Shown: one piece after another, positions 7,710 to 16,296 of the stretch
Numbering within the stretch: the stretch's first letter is position 1
How the letters are laid out: each line of letters begins with the position of its first letter
Assembly: GCA_938045805.1 (NCBI GenBank)
Contig: CALIBL010000021.1
Coordinates: 94,553-158,552, forward strand
DNA from: an uncultured Rubripirellula sp.
Lineage (GTDB): Bacteria; Planctomycetota; Planctomycetia; Pirellulales; Pirellulaceae
DNA length: 64,000 bases
Direction of reading: 5' to 3'
Program-made: the position numbers and the translations under genes
The notes under the pieces: generated by a model
What the model was told of the DNA's origin: nothing
The model's input: only the letters and a program-made list of their open reading frames with translations
Databases searched by the model: none

Positions 7710-10535
7710 ATGTCTGCCGAAGAAGTCAACGCATCGGGCAACCGCGAAGATCGGCCGAATAATGGTGAATCGCCGACGACTCGTCCAACTGATGCTGCAT
7801 CCACCTCGGAACAGCCCTCCGACATATTGGTTTCAGAGAGTGCGATCACTCAAGCTAAAACATTGGTTAGGGGCTCTTCACGGGGCTCGCGGGAAATCAC
7901 GGAATACACTCCTAGGCAAGGCTCTCCTGCCTCCATTGCTAAAGTTCTGCTTGGCCAACGTCTCAATCATTTTTACCTTGAGAAGTTGATTGGTGGCGGC
8001 GGTATGGGGGCGGTTTTCCGGGCGCGGGACGAGCAATTAGATCGAACAGTCGCCGTCAAGGTCATTCCGTTCGTCGCAAATGATCCAGACTTGCGTCGAA
8101 GGTTTCGAAATGAAGCACAAAGTGCGGCTAAGTTAGATCACCCAAAAATCGCAAGGGTTTTTGATGTAGGAAGCCAAGGTGACTGGCATTACATCGTTTT
8201 TGAGTACATCAGTGGGATCAATATACGTGACCTTGTTTTACGGCAAGGTGTCTTAACCATTGACGAAGCTGTGTTCTATACCTGTCAACTCGCCGAAGCG
8301 ATTCAGCACGCTTCTGATCGAGGTATTGTGCACCGTGATATTAAACCTTCGAACATTTTGATGGTTACTGACGAGGGTGTTCGTTTGGTCGATATGGGAT
8401 TGGCGCGGTCTGCGAGTCTCGATCTAAGCGAGGACATGACTGCTAGTGGGGTCACTTTAGGCACCTTTGATTACATCTCCCCAGAGCAGGCTAAAGATCC
8501 GCGTGACGCCGATCTGCGCAGCGACTTGTATTCGCTTGGTTGCACGCTGTACTTCATGTTGACCGGCACGCCCCCGTTTCCTGGTGGCACGATGTTGCAG
8601 AAATTACTTAGTCACGGCAATACACCACCACCTGATATTCAAAGTGCCAGACCTGATGTAAGCGATAGCTTGAAGGTCGTTATTGAAAAGATGTTGGCAA
8701 AGCGTCCTGTTGATCGCTATCAGACAGCACATGATTTAATTGCGGATCTTCAAGAGGTAGCTAGGCGAGATGATCTGACTAAGACAATCACATTAAGTCC
8801 ATCGCTCGTCATCCAATCAAAGTCTCGGCTAATCGCAATTGAGAGGCATTTGCCTTGGATGGCTGCAACGCTACTCATGTTGGTTGTTGCCGGATGGCTT
8901 CAGTTGCAATCGTATGCTTACCGAACGAATGTCAGGACACCGGGTGTGGACTCTGCCGCCGGTGAGACAGACACGCTTCCAAACGGTACGATATCTTCGC
9001 AAGTACGGGCTGCTGAAGCGGCAGGGGAGATTGATGGCGCTGCGATTTCAATTCAGTCGACGGGAGCTGATCAGCTTCGACTAGACTTGACGGGTAGCAC
9101 TTCTTCGGAACTGGAGCTTGAAGTTGATCAAGATCGTCGTTCCGCGTTATCGATGACATCGGAAATTCAGACTGGCACGAGTGCAAGTGTGATCAATCCA
9201 GTTGACATCGCTGATTCAGTTGAAGGCCAAGCGGCTGATCTTCTGATTGAATCGCAAACTGGTGTCGCACAAGGCCAAGCAGAATTGGACATGAGTCCGC
9301 AGGGAGAAGATCTATCGGGTGGCGTTCTAGAGTCTGATGTCACGGTGATTCGCGTGGTCGAGGATTTAGAGAGTTCGCAGCAAAATAAAAGTTCGGAGGT
9401 GATTTTCACTGATAGCTTTGCGAGTGCTCTGGAGACCGCGAGGAAGTACCCCGCAACAAGTCGAATCGAGCTAGCGGTTCCCGTGGTTGTCTGCACTGAT
9501 CCGATCTCGCTCGAATCCGATGACCTGTTAATTACCTCGACGGTGGGTGGAACCGCGATTGTTTTTCAGTCGAAAGATAGCCTGTTGATGGCTAGATCGA
9601 GGATGTTCAAGATTGGAATGCATCCTGTGGTTTTTGAGGATTTGCACTTCATCTGGGATGTCGCAGAAGATGACTTAGATGGCGGATGTTTGTTTCAGCT
9701 GAATCCGAATGAATTGGTTCGGTTCACGGACTGTTCCATCACGGTTCGCAACTCAGGTATGGTTGATGAGATTCATGCGTTTGAGATCGTTACTGACCCA
9801 GGCGCTGTCAATCGGACGAATGGTGGGTCTCAAGATAAATTGCCATTGGTTTGGTTGGAGATGAATAATGTCATCGTGCGTGGCCAGATGACCATGCTCC
9901 ACATGGATTTCGCAACCCGCTTGTGGCTTGATTGGGATAACGGACTGTTGGCGGTGACTGACCGGATGATTGATACTGCCGGAGCTTTGTATGCTCCCGA
10001 GCGGGGCAGCGATCCCGTTCGGATGAAATTATGGCGAGTTACCTCACACACTCCCAGCGGGATTTTCTTGATGCGGGTGGGTGTGAGCGGTGCGTATCCG
10101 ATTGAGGTTGATCGATTAGCTCACGAGTGTGTTTTCTGGGTTGATCCTGGAGTTCCCCATTACGATTTGCGGGGTATGCCAAGTGTCGCTGTGGGGACGC
10201 TCCTTAAGTTGCAGGGTGCGTCCAATATTTATCTTACTGACGCGGCGCAATCAGATCCGATGCTGCGGTTGATGACTCCAATAGATGATCGCCGAGTTGT
10301 CTTAATGGAGGAGGTTGCAAAACGAGAAATCTCTTGGGCTGCCGACAAATCCCCCAAATGGTCGGTAAGTTGGGCTTTTGACGGCTTGGAGAAAATTCCC
10401 TTCGACCGACGCTTGCCGATTCACTATCGTCAGTCAGTAGAGAACCCGTTGGGATTTGACGAGCAGGCCCTCCCTCTCTTGCCTGAAAGATTGGAATTTG
10501 AGGGCAATGCAGTGCGAGCAGCATTGTCAAATTGA
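7710..10535 (+). CDS. Transmembrane Ser/Thr protein kinase (Pkn/Hanks type) with large C-terminal domain
   Basis: A 941-residue eukaryotic-like kinase. The glycine loop is GGGGMG at 95-100, the ATP lysine K117 in VAVKVI, catalytic HRDIKPSN from 208, and the metal loop reads DMG at 228-230 instead of DFG, with SPE at 257-259. A single membrane helix lies at about 381-400, so the remaining 540 residues should be outside the cytoplasm. That part has an acidic, Ser/Gln-rich linker, then a region from about 560 with repeating hydrophobic segments that may form a beta-rich fold; no domain is recognised. The N-terminal 80 residues are polar and probably disordered. Such kinases act as membrane signal receptors. 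ATG start at 7710; monocistronic. Confidence 0.88.
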   Translation: MSAEEVNASGNREDRPNNGESPTTRPTDAASTSEQPSDILVSESAITQAKTLVRGSSRGSREITEYTPRQGSPASIAKVLLGQRLNHFYLEKLIGGGGMGAVFRARDEQLDRTVAVKVIPFVANDPDLRRRFRNEAQSAAKLDHPKIARVFDVGSQGDWHYIVFEYISGINIRDLVLRQGVLTIDEAVFYTCQLAEAIQHASDRGIVHRDIKPSNILMVTDEGVRLVDMGLARSASLDLSEDMTASGVTLGTFDYISPEQAKDPRDADLRSDLYSLGCTLYFMLTGTPPFPGGTMLQKLLSHGNTPPPDIQSARPDVSDSLKVVIEKMLAKRPVDRYQTAHDLIADLQEVARRDDLTKTITLSPSLVIQSKSRLIAIERHLPWMAATLLMLVVAGWLQLQSYAYRTNVRTPGVDSAAGETDTLPNGTISSQVRAAEAAGEIDGAAISIQSTGADQLRLDLTGSTSSELELEVDQDRRSALSMTSEIQTGTSASVINPVDIADSVEGQAADLLIESQTGVAQGQAELDMSPQGEDLSGGVLESDVTVIRVVEDLESSQQNKSSEVIFTDSFASALETARKYPATSRIELAVPVVVCTDPISLESDDLLITSTVGGTAIVFQSKDSLLMARSRMFKIGMHPVVFEDLHFIWDVAEDDLDGGCLFQLNPNELVRFTDCSITVRNSGMVDEIHAFEIVTDPGAVNRTNGGSQDKLPLVWLEMNNVIVRGQMTMLHMDFATRLWLDWDNGLLAVTDRMIDTAGALYAPERGSDPVRMKLWRVTSHTPSGIFLMRVGVSGAYPIEVDRLAHECVFWVDPGVPHYDLRGMPSVAVGTLLKLQGASNIYLTDAAQSDPMLRLMTPIDDRRVVLMEEVAKREISWAADKSPKWSVSWAFDGLEKIPFDRRLPIHYRQSVENPLGFDEQALPLLPERLEFEGNAVRAALSN

Positions 10536-10564
10536 GCAATTCCCTAACAATAACAATCAGTGGT

Positions 10565-10593
10565 TTGACTTTTTATCTCTGGTGAGACTTAAT
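10565..10593 (+). promoter_or_regulatory. Possible sigma-70-type promoter for the CxxCH protein gene
   Basis: TTGACT at 10565-10570 and CTTAAT at 10588-10593 are separated by 17 bases, about 120 bases upstream of the ATG at 10716. The -35 matches the Escherichia coli consensus in five of six bases and the -10 in four. Planctomycete promoters are poorly known, so this is tentative. Confidence 0.3.
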
Positions 10594-10715
10594 TAGACAG
10601 ACTGAGTCGCATATTTTAATTACTGACACCTGCCCCCTTGGTTTCGGACGCAGTTGTATGCCGACTGTGTTTCCCGCCTTCAGCCGAGTGGATAACCTAA
10701 ATTTGGAGTGTTTGA

Positions 10716-11111
10716 ATGAAACGTTTTGTCGTGTTTGTGGGATGTTTGATGTGTTTGGCCAGCCCAACTTTGGCTAACAGTACGTTTAGCAAGTTTTGGA
10801 AGGCTGAGTTCGCAGGTGCCGACGCAGACGAAGGCTTCCAAAAAGCTGTTAAGACTCAGGGATGTTACATTTGTCACATCAACGGTGAAGATAAAAAGAA
10901 GGTTCGCAACGAGTACGGCGAAGCAATTCATAAGTATTTGGATGCAGAAGACTTTCCTCGTGATTACGTGAAAGAAAATCCTGAAGAGGCGAAGGCTAAA
11001 ATTCTTGCTGGATTTAAAAAAGCTGGAGAGCATAAAAGCAAGGACGGTAAGACCTTTGCTGAAAAAATTAAGAACAACGAGATTCCAGCGACTAATTCCG
11101 GTAAGGAATGA
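10716..11111 (+). CDS. Small exported CxxCH (possible monohaem cytochrome) protein
   Basis: A 131-residue protein with a signal peptide (MKRF, a hydrophobic stretch, then ASPTLANS) and one CYICH motif near residues 50-54, matching the CxxCH haem c attachment site. The remainder is rich in lysine and glutamate and helical in character, with HKYLDAEDFP after the motif. A methionine haem ligand is not obvious, so haem binding is inferred. The start is well supported by GGAG at 10705-10708, seven bases before the ATG. It is followed by a strong terminator, so it is probably a single-gene transcript. Function unknown; electron transfer or a redox/metal-binding role are options. Confidence 0.72.
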   Translation: MKRFVVFVGCLMCLASPTLANSTFSKFWKAEFAGADADEGFQKAVKTQGCYICHINGEDKKKVRNEYGEAIHKYLDAEDFPRDYVKENPEEAKAKILAGFKKAGEHKSKDGKTFAEKIKNNEIPATNSGKE

Positions 11112-11138
11112 GAGAGTCTCGTGAGATTCAATCGATTT

Positions 11139-11173
11139 ACCGCCCGCTGTTTTAACAGTTGGGCGGTTTTTTA
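11139..11173 (+). terminator. Rho-independent terminator after the CxxCH protein gene
   Basis: ACCGCCC at 11139-11145 pairs with GGGCGGT at 11161-11167 around a 15-base loop, part of which can also pair (CTGTT with AACAG). A run of T follows. It lies 28 bases after the stop codon. Confidence 0.85.
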
Positions 11174-11259
11174 TTGCGATGGCTCTCTGTTTTTAGTCAA
11201 TTGAACTCTCGGGCGTTCGCTTGCTCAATGTCCGTTTAAGCCGTGAGTGAAACCGTAGC

Positions 11260-11934
11260 ATGTTTATCGCAACGAATAGAAAGCGAGTATTTATGAACTG
11301 TTTGAAGTTGATGGTTATTGCCGTTTGTGTATCTACTTTTTCCTGCGGAAATTCTTCCGCTGAAGATCATGATGAATTCATAACGTTATTCAACGGTAAG
11401 GACTTAGCTGGATGGAAGGCTGCAGAGGAGAATCCGGAGAGCTGGAAAGTCGTTGAGGGAATGCTAGTTTGCGACGGGCCTCGCTGTCATCTTTTTTACG
11501 ATGGCGATGCCGCTCCATTTAAGGACTTTCACTTCATTGCGGAAGTGAAGACTACACCCGGGAGCAATGCGGGCATCTATTTTCATACCAAGTATCAGGC
11601 AACCGGTTGGCCCAAGTTTGGCTACGAGTGCCAAGTCAATGTTACCCATACCGATCCCAAGAAAACCAGCAGTCTCTATGCTGTGGATAATGTTGCCGAT
11701 CCAGGGGTCAAGGATAACGAGTGGTATACGCAAGAGATTATCGTTCGTGGTCGGCGGATCGAGTTGAAAGTCAATGGAAAGACTCTTGTGGATTACACCG
11801 AGCCAGAAAACAAGAAACCGGAGAGTGAGCAGTTTGAACGCCGACTTGATGTTGGGACGTTTGCTCTACAAGCGCACGATCCTGAGAGCAAAGTTTACTT
11901 CAGAAATCTTCGCGTGAGGAAGCTTGCGCCTTAG
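11260..11934 (+). CDS. Exported DUF1080 (3-keto-disaccharide hydrolase-like) protein
   Basis: A 224-residue protein of the DUF1080 family, a concanavalin-like beta-sandwich that is greatly expanded in planctomycetes. Family features are FITLFNGKDLAGW near the start of the mature protein, GSNAGIYFHTKY in the middle, and the ending VYFRNLRVRKL. A signal peptide is present; ATG at 11293 (MNCLKLMVIAVCV) gives a compact leader, with a possible lipobox at STFSC, while ATG at 11260 adds 11 residues. Some family members cleave 3-ketoglycosides, but many are unstudied. No operon partner: the terminator upstream separates it from the CxxCH gene. Confidence 0.82.
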   Translation: MFIATNRKRVFMNCLKLMVIAVCVSTFSCGNSSAEDHDEFITLFNGKDLAGWKAAEENPESWKVVEGMLVCDGPRCHLFYDGDAAPFKDFHFIAEVKTTPGSNAGIYFHTKYQATGWPKFGYECQVNVTHTDPKKTSSLYAVDNVADPGVKDNEWYTQEIIVRGRRIELKVNGKTLVDYTEPENKKPESEQFERRLDVGTFALQAHDPESKVYFRNLRVRKLAP

Positions 11935-12140
11935 TCTGATGCTGCGAAGATTGGATTTCAACGAATGAGGTGTGGGAAACGTTGGCAGTGAATGCTTGCT
12001 ACTGCGAAGCGACTCACCCTCATCTTGCGGTGATGCGAAAGTAGGCTGTCGAAGAACGCCTTAAACAGTCTTCAATTCTTGACCCGCTGAAAGAAAAATA
12101 ACCATAGGCACTCGAGTGTTGCAGGACGCCCAGTGCAAAG

Positions 12141-12704
12141 TTAATTCCCCACGAGACCATCAAAAAGCATTTCAAGTGCTGGGTTAGTTGCCTTGCTGAC
12201 CATCACCCTATCACCTGCCTGCAATGCGTAGTCACTTGATGGCTGGATGTTATCACGGCTTCTTCCCATTTTGATTTCCATCGGAACGCCGCTGATTGAG
12301 TCACTTGATGCTCGATAGAGTGTTGCTTCAATGTGACCTAATTTTTTCATCACACCGGTTTGGGTAAGTAGTTCGCTCACGTAAACAGCTCGTCCGCCTT
12401 CTGGGAGAGGTAAGACGCGAGCAGGATTCTCATCGTCGAGCACCTGAAGAACGACAGCATTTTCCAGCTTTGCTCTTTTAACGGCGTAATAAACTTTCTC
12501 GTTCATGGACACATCCGCGAGCGTGGATGCATCACCTCGCCGTGTGTATTGGTTGGAGTTGTCAGGGCCAAAAGGGGTATTGCCTAGGTGCAGCGGGGCG
12601 CAGCCTTGTGACATTACCAAGAGGCTGGAGCATGCGAGCCCAAGCAAAATAGAATGACGGAACTTCAATGTTGTCTGTTGTGATCGGAGAACTGAATTCA
12701 TCAT
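12141..12704 (-). CDS. Putative lipoprotein with SLBB-like C-terminus
   Basis: A 187-residue protein with a hydrophobic leader ending VMSQGC (Cys35), a plausible lipid-attachment site. The middle is polar. The C-terminal half contains a short beta-rich unit with the phrase SDYALQAGDRVMVSK, which resembles the soluble-ligand-binding beta-grasp repeats of polysaccharide export proteins (typically Y.L.PGD.I.V). It lacks the full poly-export domain, so it is a shortened relative at most. Start ATG at 12704 with GAAGAT upstream; a second ATG is directly in frame at 12701. No obvious partners. A cell-surface or envelope role is inferred. Confidence 0.6.
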   Translation of the reverse strand: MMNSVLRSQQTTLKFRHSILLGLACSSLLVMSQGCAPLHLGNTPFGPDNSNQYTRRGDASTLADVSMNEKVYYAVKRAKLENAVVLQVLDDENPARVLPLPEGGRAVYVSELLTQTGVMKKLGHIEATLYRASSDSISGVPMEIKMGRSRDNIQPSSDYALQAGDRVMVSKATNPALEMLFDGLVGN

Positions 12705-13097
12705 ATCTTCGCCGCTTGGCCAGCTACCAGTGATTTATGCGGGTGAGTTAAACCTTAACGATTATCGGGGTGCGGGAGGCATTCCTTGAGACGATCCTTC
12801 CGGAACCCATAGATTCGCCGCTAGAGCAATTCTTATTTGTTTGGAAGCTTTGGCTTTTTGCTGCCCATCGGTGAACCCGAGTCAATTCTCGTGACGCCTA
12901 ATCGGAGGGTTCTTGGATTACTCTGAAGAGTGGTTTCTCTTGATGTGGTATCAGTGATCGTTGATGTCTGGTTTGATTTTCCGTACTGAGGTTTTTTCGT
13001 TGAGAATTCCTGCTTCACGAAGTCCCATTCCCCCGCTATACTTCGCGGCCTTCTAATCAATCGATTTTTTGACTCAGACGTTCAATCGAGAATACTG
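12705..13097. other. Divergent intergenic region between the SLBB-like lipoprotein and rpmB
   Basis: These 393 bases carry the rpmB promoter near their right end. An open frame on the minus strand (12833-13060) has no recognisable content and overlaps that promoter, so it is not called as a gene. Nothing else is seen. Confidence 0.5.
13014..13042 (+). promoter_or_regulatory. Probable sigma-70-type promoter for rpmB-gatC
   Basis: TTCACG at 13014-13019 and TATACT at 13037-13042 have the optimal 17-base spacing. Transcription would start near 13049, giving a leader of about 50 bases before the rpmB ATG at 13098. Expected for a highly expressed ribosomal gene. Confidence 0.55.
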
Positions 13098-13367
13098 ATG
13101 GCTCGGCAATGTGAAGCTTGCGGCAAGAAAGTCCAAATGGGCAATCGCGTCGAAACCCGCGGTAAAGCCAAATACTTGGGTGGTGTTGGTACGAAAATCA
13201 CTGGGATAACCCGAAGAAAGTTCGTGCCAAATCTGCAGAAGGTACATGTCACTCTTCCTAGCGGTCAAAATACGAGCATGAGAGTGTGCACCCAATGCAT
13301 TCGTAGCGGTGTGGTTCGAAAAACCGTGAAAACAAAGCCTTTTGATGTTAGTGGCGCCAAAAACTGA
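13098..13367 (+). CDS. rpmB: 50S ribosomal protein L28
   Basis: An 89-residue large-subunit ribosomal protein. The N-terminus MARQCEACGKKVQMGNRV is the classic L28 opening, followed by the RRKFVPNLQKV motif. Cysteine pairs CEAC near the start and CTQC near residues 70-73 mark the zinc-binding form of L28. ATG at 13098. The stop lies inside the following gatC frame, so the two genes are probably co-transcribed and translationally coupled. Confidence 0.95.
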   Translation: MARQCEACGKKVQMGNRVETRGKAKYLGGVGTKITGITRRKFVPNLQKVHVTLPSGQNTSMRVCTQCIRSGVVRKTVKTKPFDVSGAKN

Positions 13368-13680
13368 TTCGATCATTCTCTCTGATCAGGAGGTTCGAAA
13401 GCTTGCCTATCTTGCCAGGTTGGATTTAACCCAGCAAGAATTGGATGAGGTTCGTCCACAACTGGGGCAGATTCTGGAGTTCATCAAGACGCTCTCCGAA
13501 TTGAACACGGAGGGCATCGAGCCTATGACAACCGCGCTCGACGTTGATAACCGTTGGCGTCAAGATTGTTGCGATTCAAGTCTTTCTTGCGACGAGGCTC
13601 TCTCAAATGCTCCGTCCGCCGACGATGAGTGTTTCCTCGTGCCCGCTGTTCTCGGTCCCGCCGCGGCTAAGCAGTCTTAA
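13345..13680 (+). CDS. gatC: Aspartyl/glutamyl-tRNA amidotransferase subunit C
   Basis: About 111 residues. GatC is the small subunit that stabilises GatA with GatB in the GatCAB amidotransferase, which converts Glu-tRNA(Gln) or Asp-tRNA(Asn) to the amide form. Family features are LSDQEVRKLAYLARLDL at the start and the helix QLGQILEFIKTLSELNTEGIEPM, followed by the DVDNRWRQD segment. The frame opens inside rpmB: TTG 13342, ATG 13345 and GTG 13351 are all possible starts and all precede the rpmB stop, giving an overlap of 17-26 bases. gatA and gatB are not in this window. Confidence 0.9.
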   Translation: MLVAPKTDSIILSDQEVRKLAYLARLDLTQQELDEVRPQLGQILEFIKTLSELNTEGIEPMTTALDVDNRWRQDCCDSSLSCDEALSNAPSADDECFLVPAVLGPAAAKQS

Positions 13681-13837
13681 GAGAAAGATTTCATCTTGCC
13701 TCACTGACTCATGGATATCGGTGCAACTTCTCTGATCGCCTCATCGATCTTGTTTTAGAGTGAAAAAATAGTCGACAATCGAAACTGAGTCAGTTTCATA
13801 TGGTTGTAGCTGCTCGTGTTTCTTACGTGAGGCACTG

Positions 13838-14773
13838 ATGATGATGCGGTCGAAGTCGGATCGATTTACAGGATACCCCCGTTTCGTCTTGGCTTTTTTT
13901 GGGGCGGCGACCGTAAATATCTGCTGCGTTGAAGCTCAGGACGCTCAACCGTATATCACTCAGATTCGATCAATTTCAGAGCCAAGCGCAGTGGAGCGTT
14001 ATCGAAGTTTCAATGTCGCAAAGGCAGCACATGCCCCTCAGAGACATTCCCTTGATGGGGCGATTGTTGAGGGATCAGTAGCTAAGCAGCAAGAGGCTGT
14101 GACAAGCGAAGTTAAGCTGGCACAGTTTCAGCTACTCGCTCCGAGCAGTAGTGCTGCAAGCGGAGGCGATTTCCTTAATCCCGGAAATGGCTCCGCCACA
14201 CTCGATTCGGCCGACCAATCGCCGACCTTTCCTTTTTCTGCGGGGGAAGCCATCGAGGAGAACAATCAGAAGGCTTTTGATCAGAATCAGAACCCAGTGG
14301 AGTCCGGGGATCAGTTACGTTCATTACCTTTGGGGTTCGGTAGCGATACGAGAGAACGGGACAAAACGCGTTTAGATATAGATCCTCAACCTACCGCTAG
14401 CGATGGGTACGCTCCGTTTGAGTCGCCGAATTTAGGCAACAATTACGCAACGATGAACAATTCGACGTTCGTGTCAGCACCTAGTGGATACCAAGCGGCT
14501 TACCCGTGGGGCAGGAATTGTATCTCAGCAAGTGCGACAACCGTGGGTGCATCGGCACGACCGATCCCAAGTAGCACAGGGGCTTCTGTTGGCGTGGTAC
14601 GGGTTTTAAGCCGTGAGGTTTTATCGAATTATTCTGCAGTGCCCACCCGTCCGATACTTAGTTTCGGCCAGCAAGAGAATGGAGTTGTGGTCGGTCAGGG
14701 GATATTGGGCCAACCAGTTGCGTACGTACCGGGGCAATGGGTGCGGAATAGCATTCGCTATTTATTTCCATAG
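13838..14773 (+). CDS. Exported protein of unknown function
   Basis: A 311-residue protein with a leader of basic n-region, hydrophobic FVLAFFGAATVNICCV and a likely cleavage after EAQDAQ. The body is of low complexity, rich in Ser, Gln, Asn, Pro and Gly, with no recognisable domain. The last 80 residues look more ordered (RPILSFGQQENGVVVGQGILGQ) and end in a short aromatic segment RYLFP. Three consecutive ATG codons start at 13838. It is 15 bases upstream of comB on the same strand and may share its transcript. A cell-envelope or extracellular role is the most that can be said. Confidence 0.6.
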   Translation: MMMRSKSDRFTGYPRFVLAFFGAATVNICCVEAQDAQPYITQIRSISEPSAVERYRSFNVAKAAHAPQRHSLDGAIVEGSVAKQQEAVTSEVKLAQFQLLAPSSSAASGGDFLNPGNGSATLDSADQSPTFPFSAGEAIEENNQKAFDQNQNPVESGDQLRSLPLGFGSDTRERDKTRLDIDPQPTASDGYAPFESPNLGNNYATMNNSTFVSAPSGYQAAYPWGRNCISASATTVGASARPIPSSTGASVGVVRVLSREVLSNYSAVPTRPILSFGQQENGVVVGQGILGQPVAYVPGQWVRNSIRYLFP

Positions 14774-14788
14774 TCGGATGCGTGATTC

Positions 14789-15583
14789 ATGACTGCGATT
14801 ACTACTCTACTGTTACCTTCATTTGTGTCTACTTCCTCGGGTCACCGAGATTCGGGATCTCGGAGTGTCGGATTCTCTGAGTTAAATCAATGCGAACTCG
14901 CGGTTGTGATTGATGTTCTTAGAGCGACGTCCGTGATAGTGACCGCTTTAAACGCTGATGCGCGAGGCGTAACCACCTGCCGTTCGATTGACGAGGCAAG
15001 GGCCTTGGCGGACTCACTCCACACGGAGGCGGTATTGTGCGGCGAACGCAACTGCCAAAAAGTAGAAGGCTTCGACTTAGGAAATTCTCCTCAGGAGTAC
15101 TCACGCGACGTGATTGCCGGTAAGCAGATCATTTTGACTACCACCAACGGTACCCAAGCGATCGAAGCGATGAATCAAGTTCCCGAATTGGTGATTGCTA
15201 GCTTTTTAAATTTATCGACGGTGATCAAGAAGATCGCATCGGTCCGAACCGCCTGTATTGTCTGCGCGGGAACTAATGGCAAGGTGACTTCCGAAGACGT
15301 GTTGCTAGCTGGGGCAATGATTTCTCAGCTGAAAACGCGGGATCAGTCGATCGTTATGGATGATGCATCAAATATTTCCGCCTTGATATGGGAATCATTC
15401 CAAGGGGAAGACGTTGCGTCTTTACCACCTCCGGAGCAGCTTGCTGCTCGACTGCGAGAAACGCAAGGTGGACAGAATCTTTGTCATCTAGGTTACGAGA
15501 AGGATCTTCTTTACTGCAGTCAAATTGATTCATGTTCGATTTTGCCTCGTCGCATTGGAAAATCACCAACGCAATTTGGTTAG
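14789..15583 (+). CDS. comB: 2-phosphosulfolactate phosphatase (ComB family)
   Basis: A 264-residue Mg-dependent phosphatase that forms sulfolactate from 2-phospho-3-sulfolactate. Family motifs are VIDVLRATSVIVTAL near residue 40, CGERNCQKVEGFDLGNSP, ILTTTNGTQAI and CAGTNGKVTSEDVLLAGAM. ATG start at 14789. In methanogens ComB serves coenzyme M synthesis; in bacteria homologues are scattered and may serve sulfonate metabolism or act on another phosphoester. No ComA or ComC partner is in the window, so the physiological substrate is uncertain. Confidence 0.88.
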   Translation: MTAITTLLLPSFVSTSSGHRDSGSRSVGFSELNQCELAVVIDVLRATSVIVTALNADARGVTTCRSIDEARALADSLHTEAVLCGERNCQKVEGFDLGNSPQEYSRDVIAGKQIILTTTNGTQAIEAMNQVPELVIASFLNLSTVIKKIASVRTACIVCAGTNGKVTSEDVLLAGAMISQLKTRDQSIVMDDASNISALIWESFQGEDVASLPPPEQLAARLRETQGGQNLCHLGYEKDLLYCSQIDSCSILPRRIGKSPTQFG

Positions 15584-15785
15584 AAGTGCCTTCAGATATT
15601 GGTTTCTGATTTAACGGCACACCATGGTGGGTGAAGCATGCAAAGAGTAGGAGGTTCTACCATTTCAGGTGGAAGATTGACCCTAAGCGGTGTTTTAACC
15701 TTGCGTCGGCACGCTTGTAGCCGCTAATTACAAAGTTCAAGGCAAGGATCGCCTTCCACTTGATTTCATGGACGGAGAGTGCGTT

Positions 15786-16211
15786 ATGTCGACACGATGG
15801 ATTAAACCAAATGAATGCCGGTCGCTGGCTGTCTTGGTCGAGTCTGTGATTGGCCAAATGTTAATTCCGCATGCCATGCCGATTTGCTTGGAGCTTGATA
15901 TTGATACGGACATTCCTGTTCCAGATGACGTAAACAAGGTGGTGAGTTTACTGGAATCATTGGTTTCTCAGTCATTGGAAGAAATGCCTGATGGGGGAGA
16001 CTTGACTATCACTGCTGTGAGTTCTCATGACGGCATCGAACTGGAGCTTGCTGATACTGGTTGTGATGTTGAGCAGCGTTCAAGACGTTTGCCAATGGTC
16101 GCTGCTGCGATTGGAGCGGCTCTATCTTGGCAGAATTGCCCGCAGGGTGGTGGGGCCGTCACCATTCGATTCCCGTCGACGCATTATCAGCAGCATCGAG
16201 ATGCTGCTTAA
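15786..16211 (+). CDS. Degenerate HATPase-like (GHKL) protein upstream of fliF
   Basis: About 141 residues. ATG at 15786 is preceded by GGAGAG at 15774-15779 with six bases of spacing, so it is preferred over ATG at 15768. The region SLLESLVSQSLEEMPDGG corresponds to the N-box of GHKL ATPases but lacks the metal-binding asparagine. LELADTGCDVEQR corresponds to the G1 box (DxGxG), with the second glycine changed. QGGGAVTIRFP matches the family's last strand. There is no dimerisation helix with a phospho-accepting histidine. It therefore looks like a stand-alone ATPase domain of histidine-kinase or anti-sigma type that may no longer bind ATP. It precedes fliF by 85 bases. Role in flagellar regulation is inferred from position only. 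Confidence 0.6.
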   Translation: MSTRWIKPNECRSLAVLVESVIGQMLIPHAMPICLELDIDTDIPVPDDVNKVVSLLESLVSQSLEEMPDGGDLTITAVSSHDGIELELADTGCDVEQRSRRLPMVAAAIGAALSWQNCPQGGGAVTIRFPSTHYQQHRDAA

Positions 16212-16296
16212 AAAGCTTCGGCCGATGCAATTGAATTTCGTTCTTACTCGGTAGGGACGATCATCATCACTGCGATTTCCTGTTACTTATCACATC

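Noticed and set aside
12833..13060. Minus-strand open frame of 75 codons
   Set aside because: No recognisable content, and it overlaps the probable rpmB promoter.
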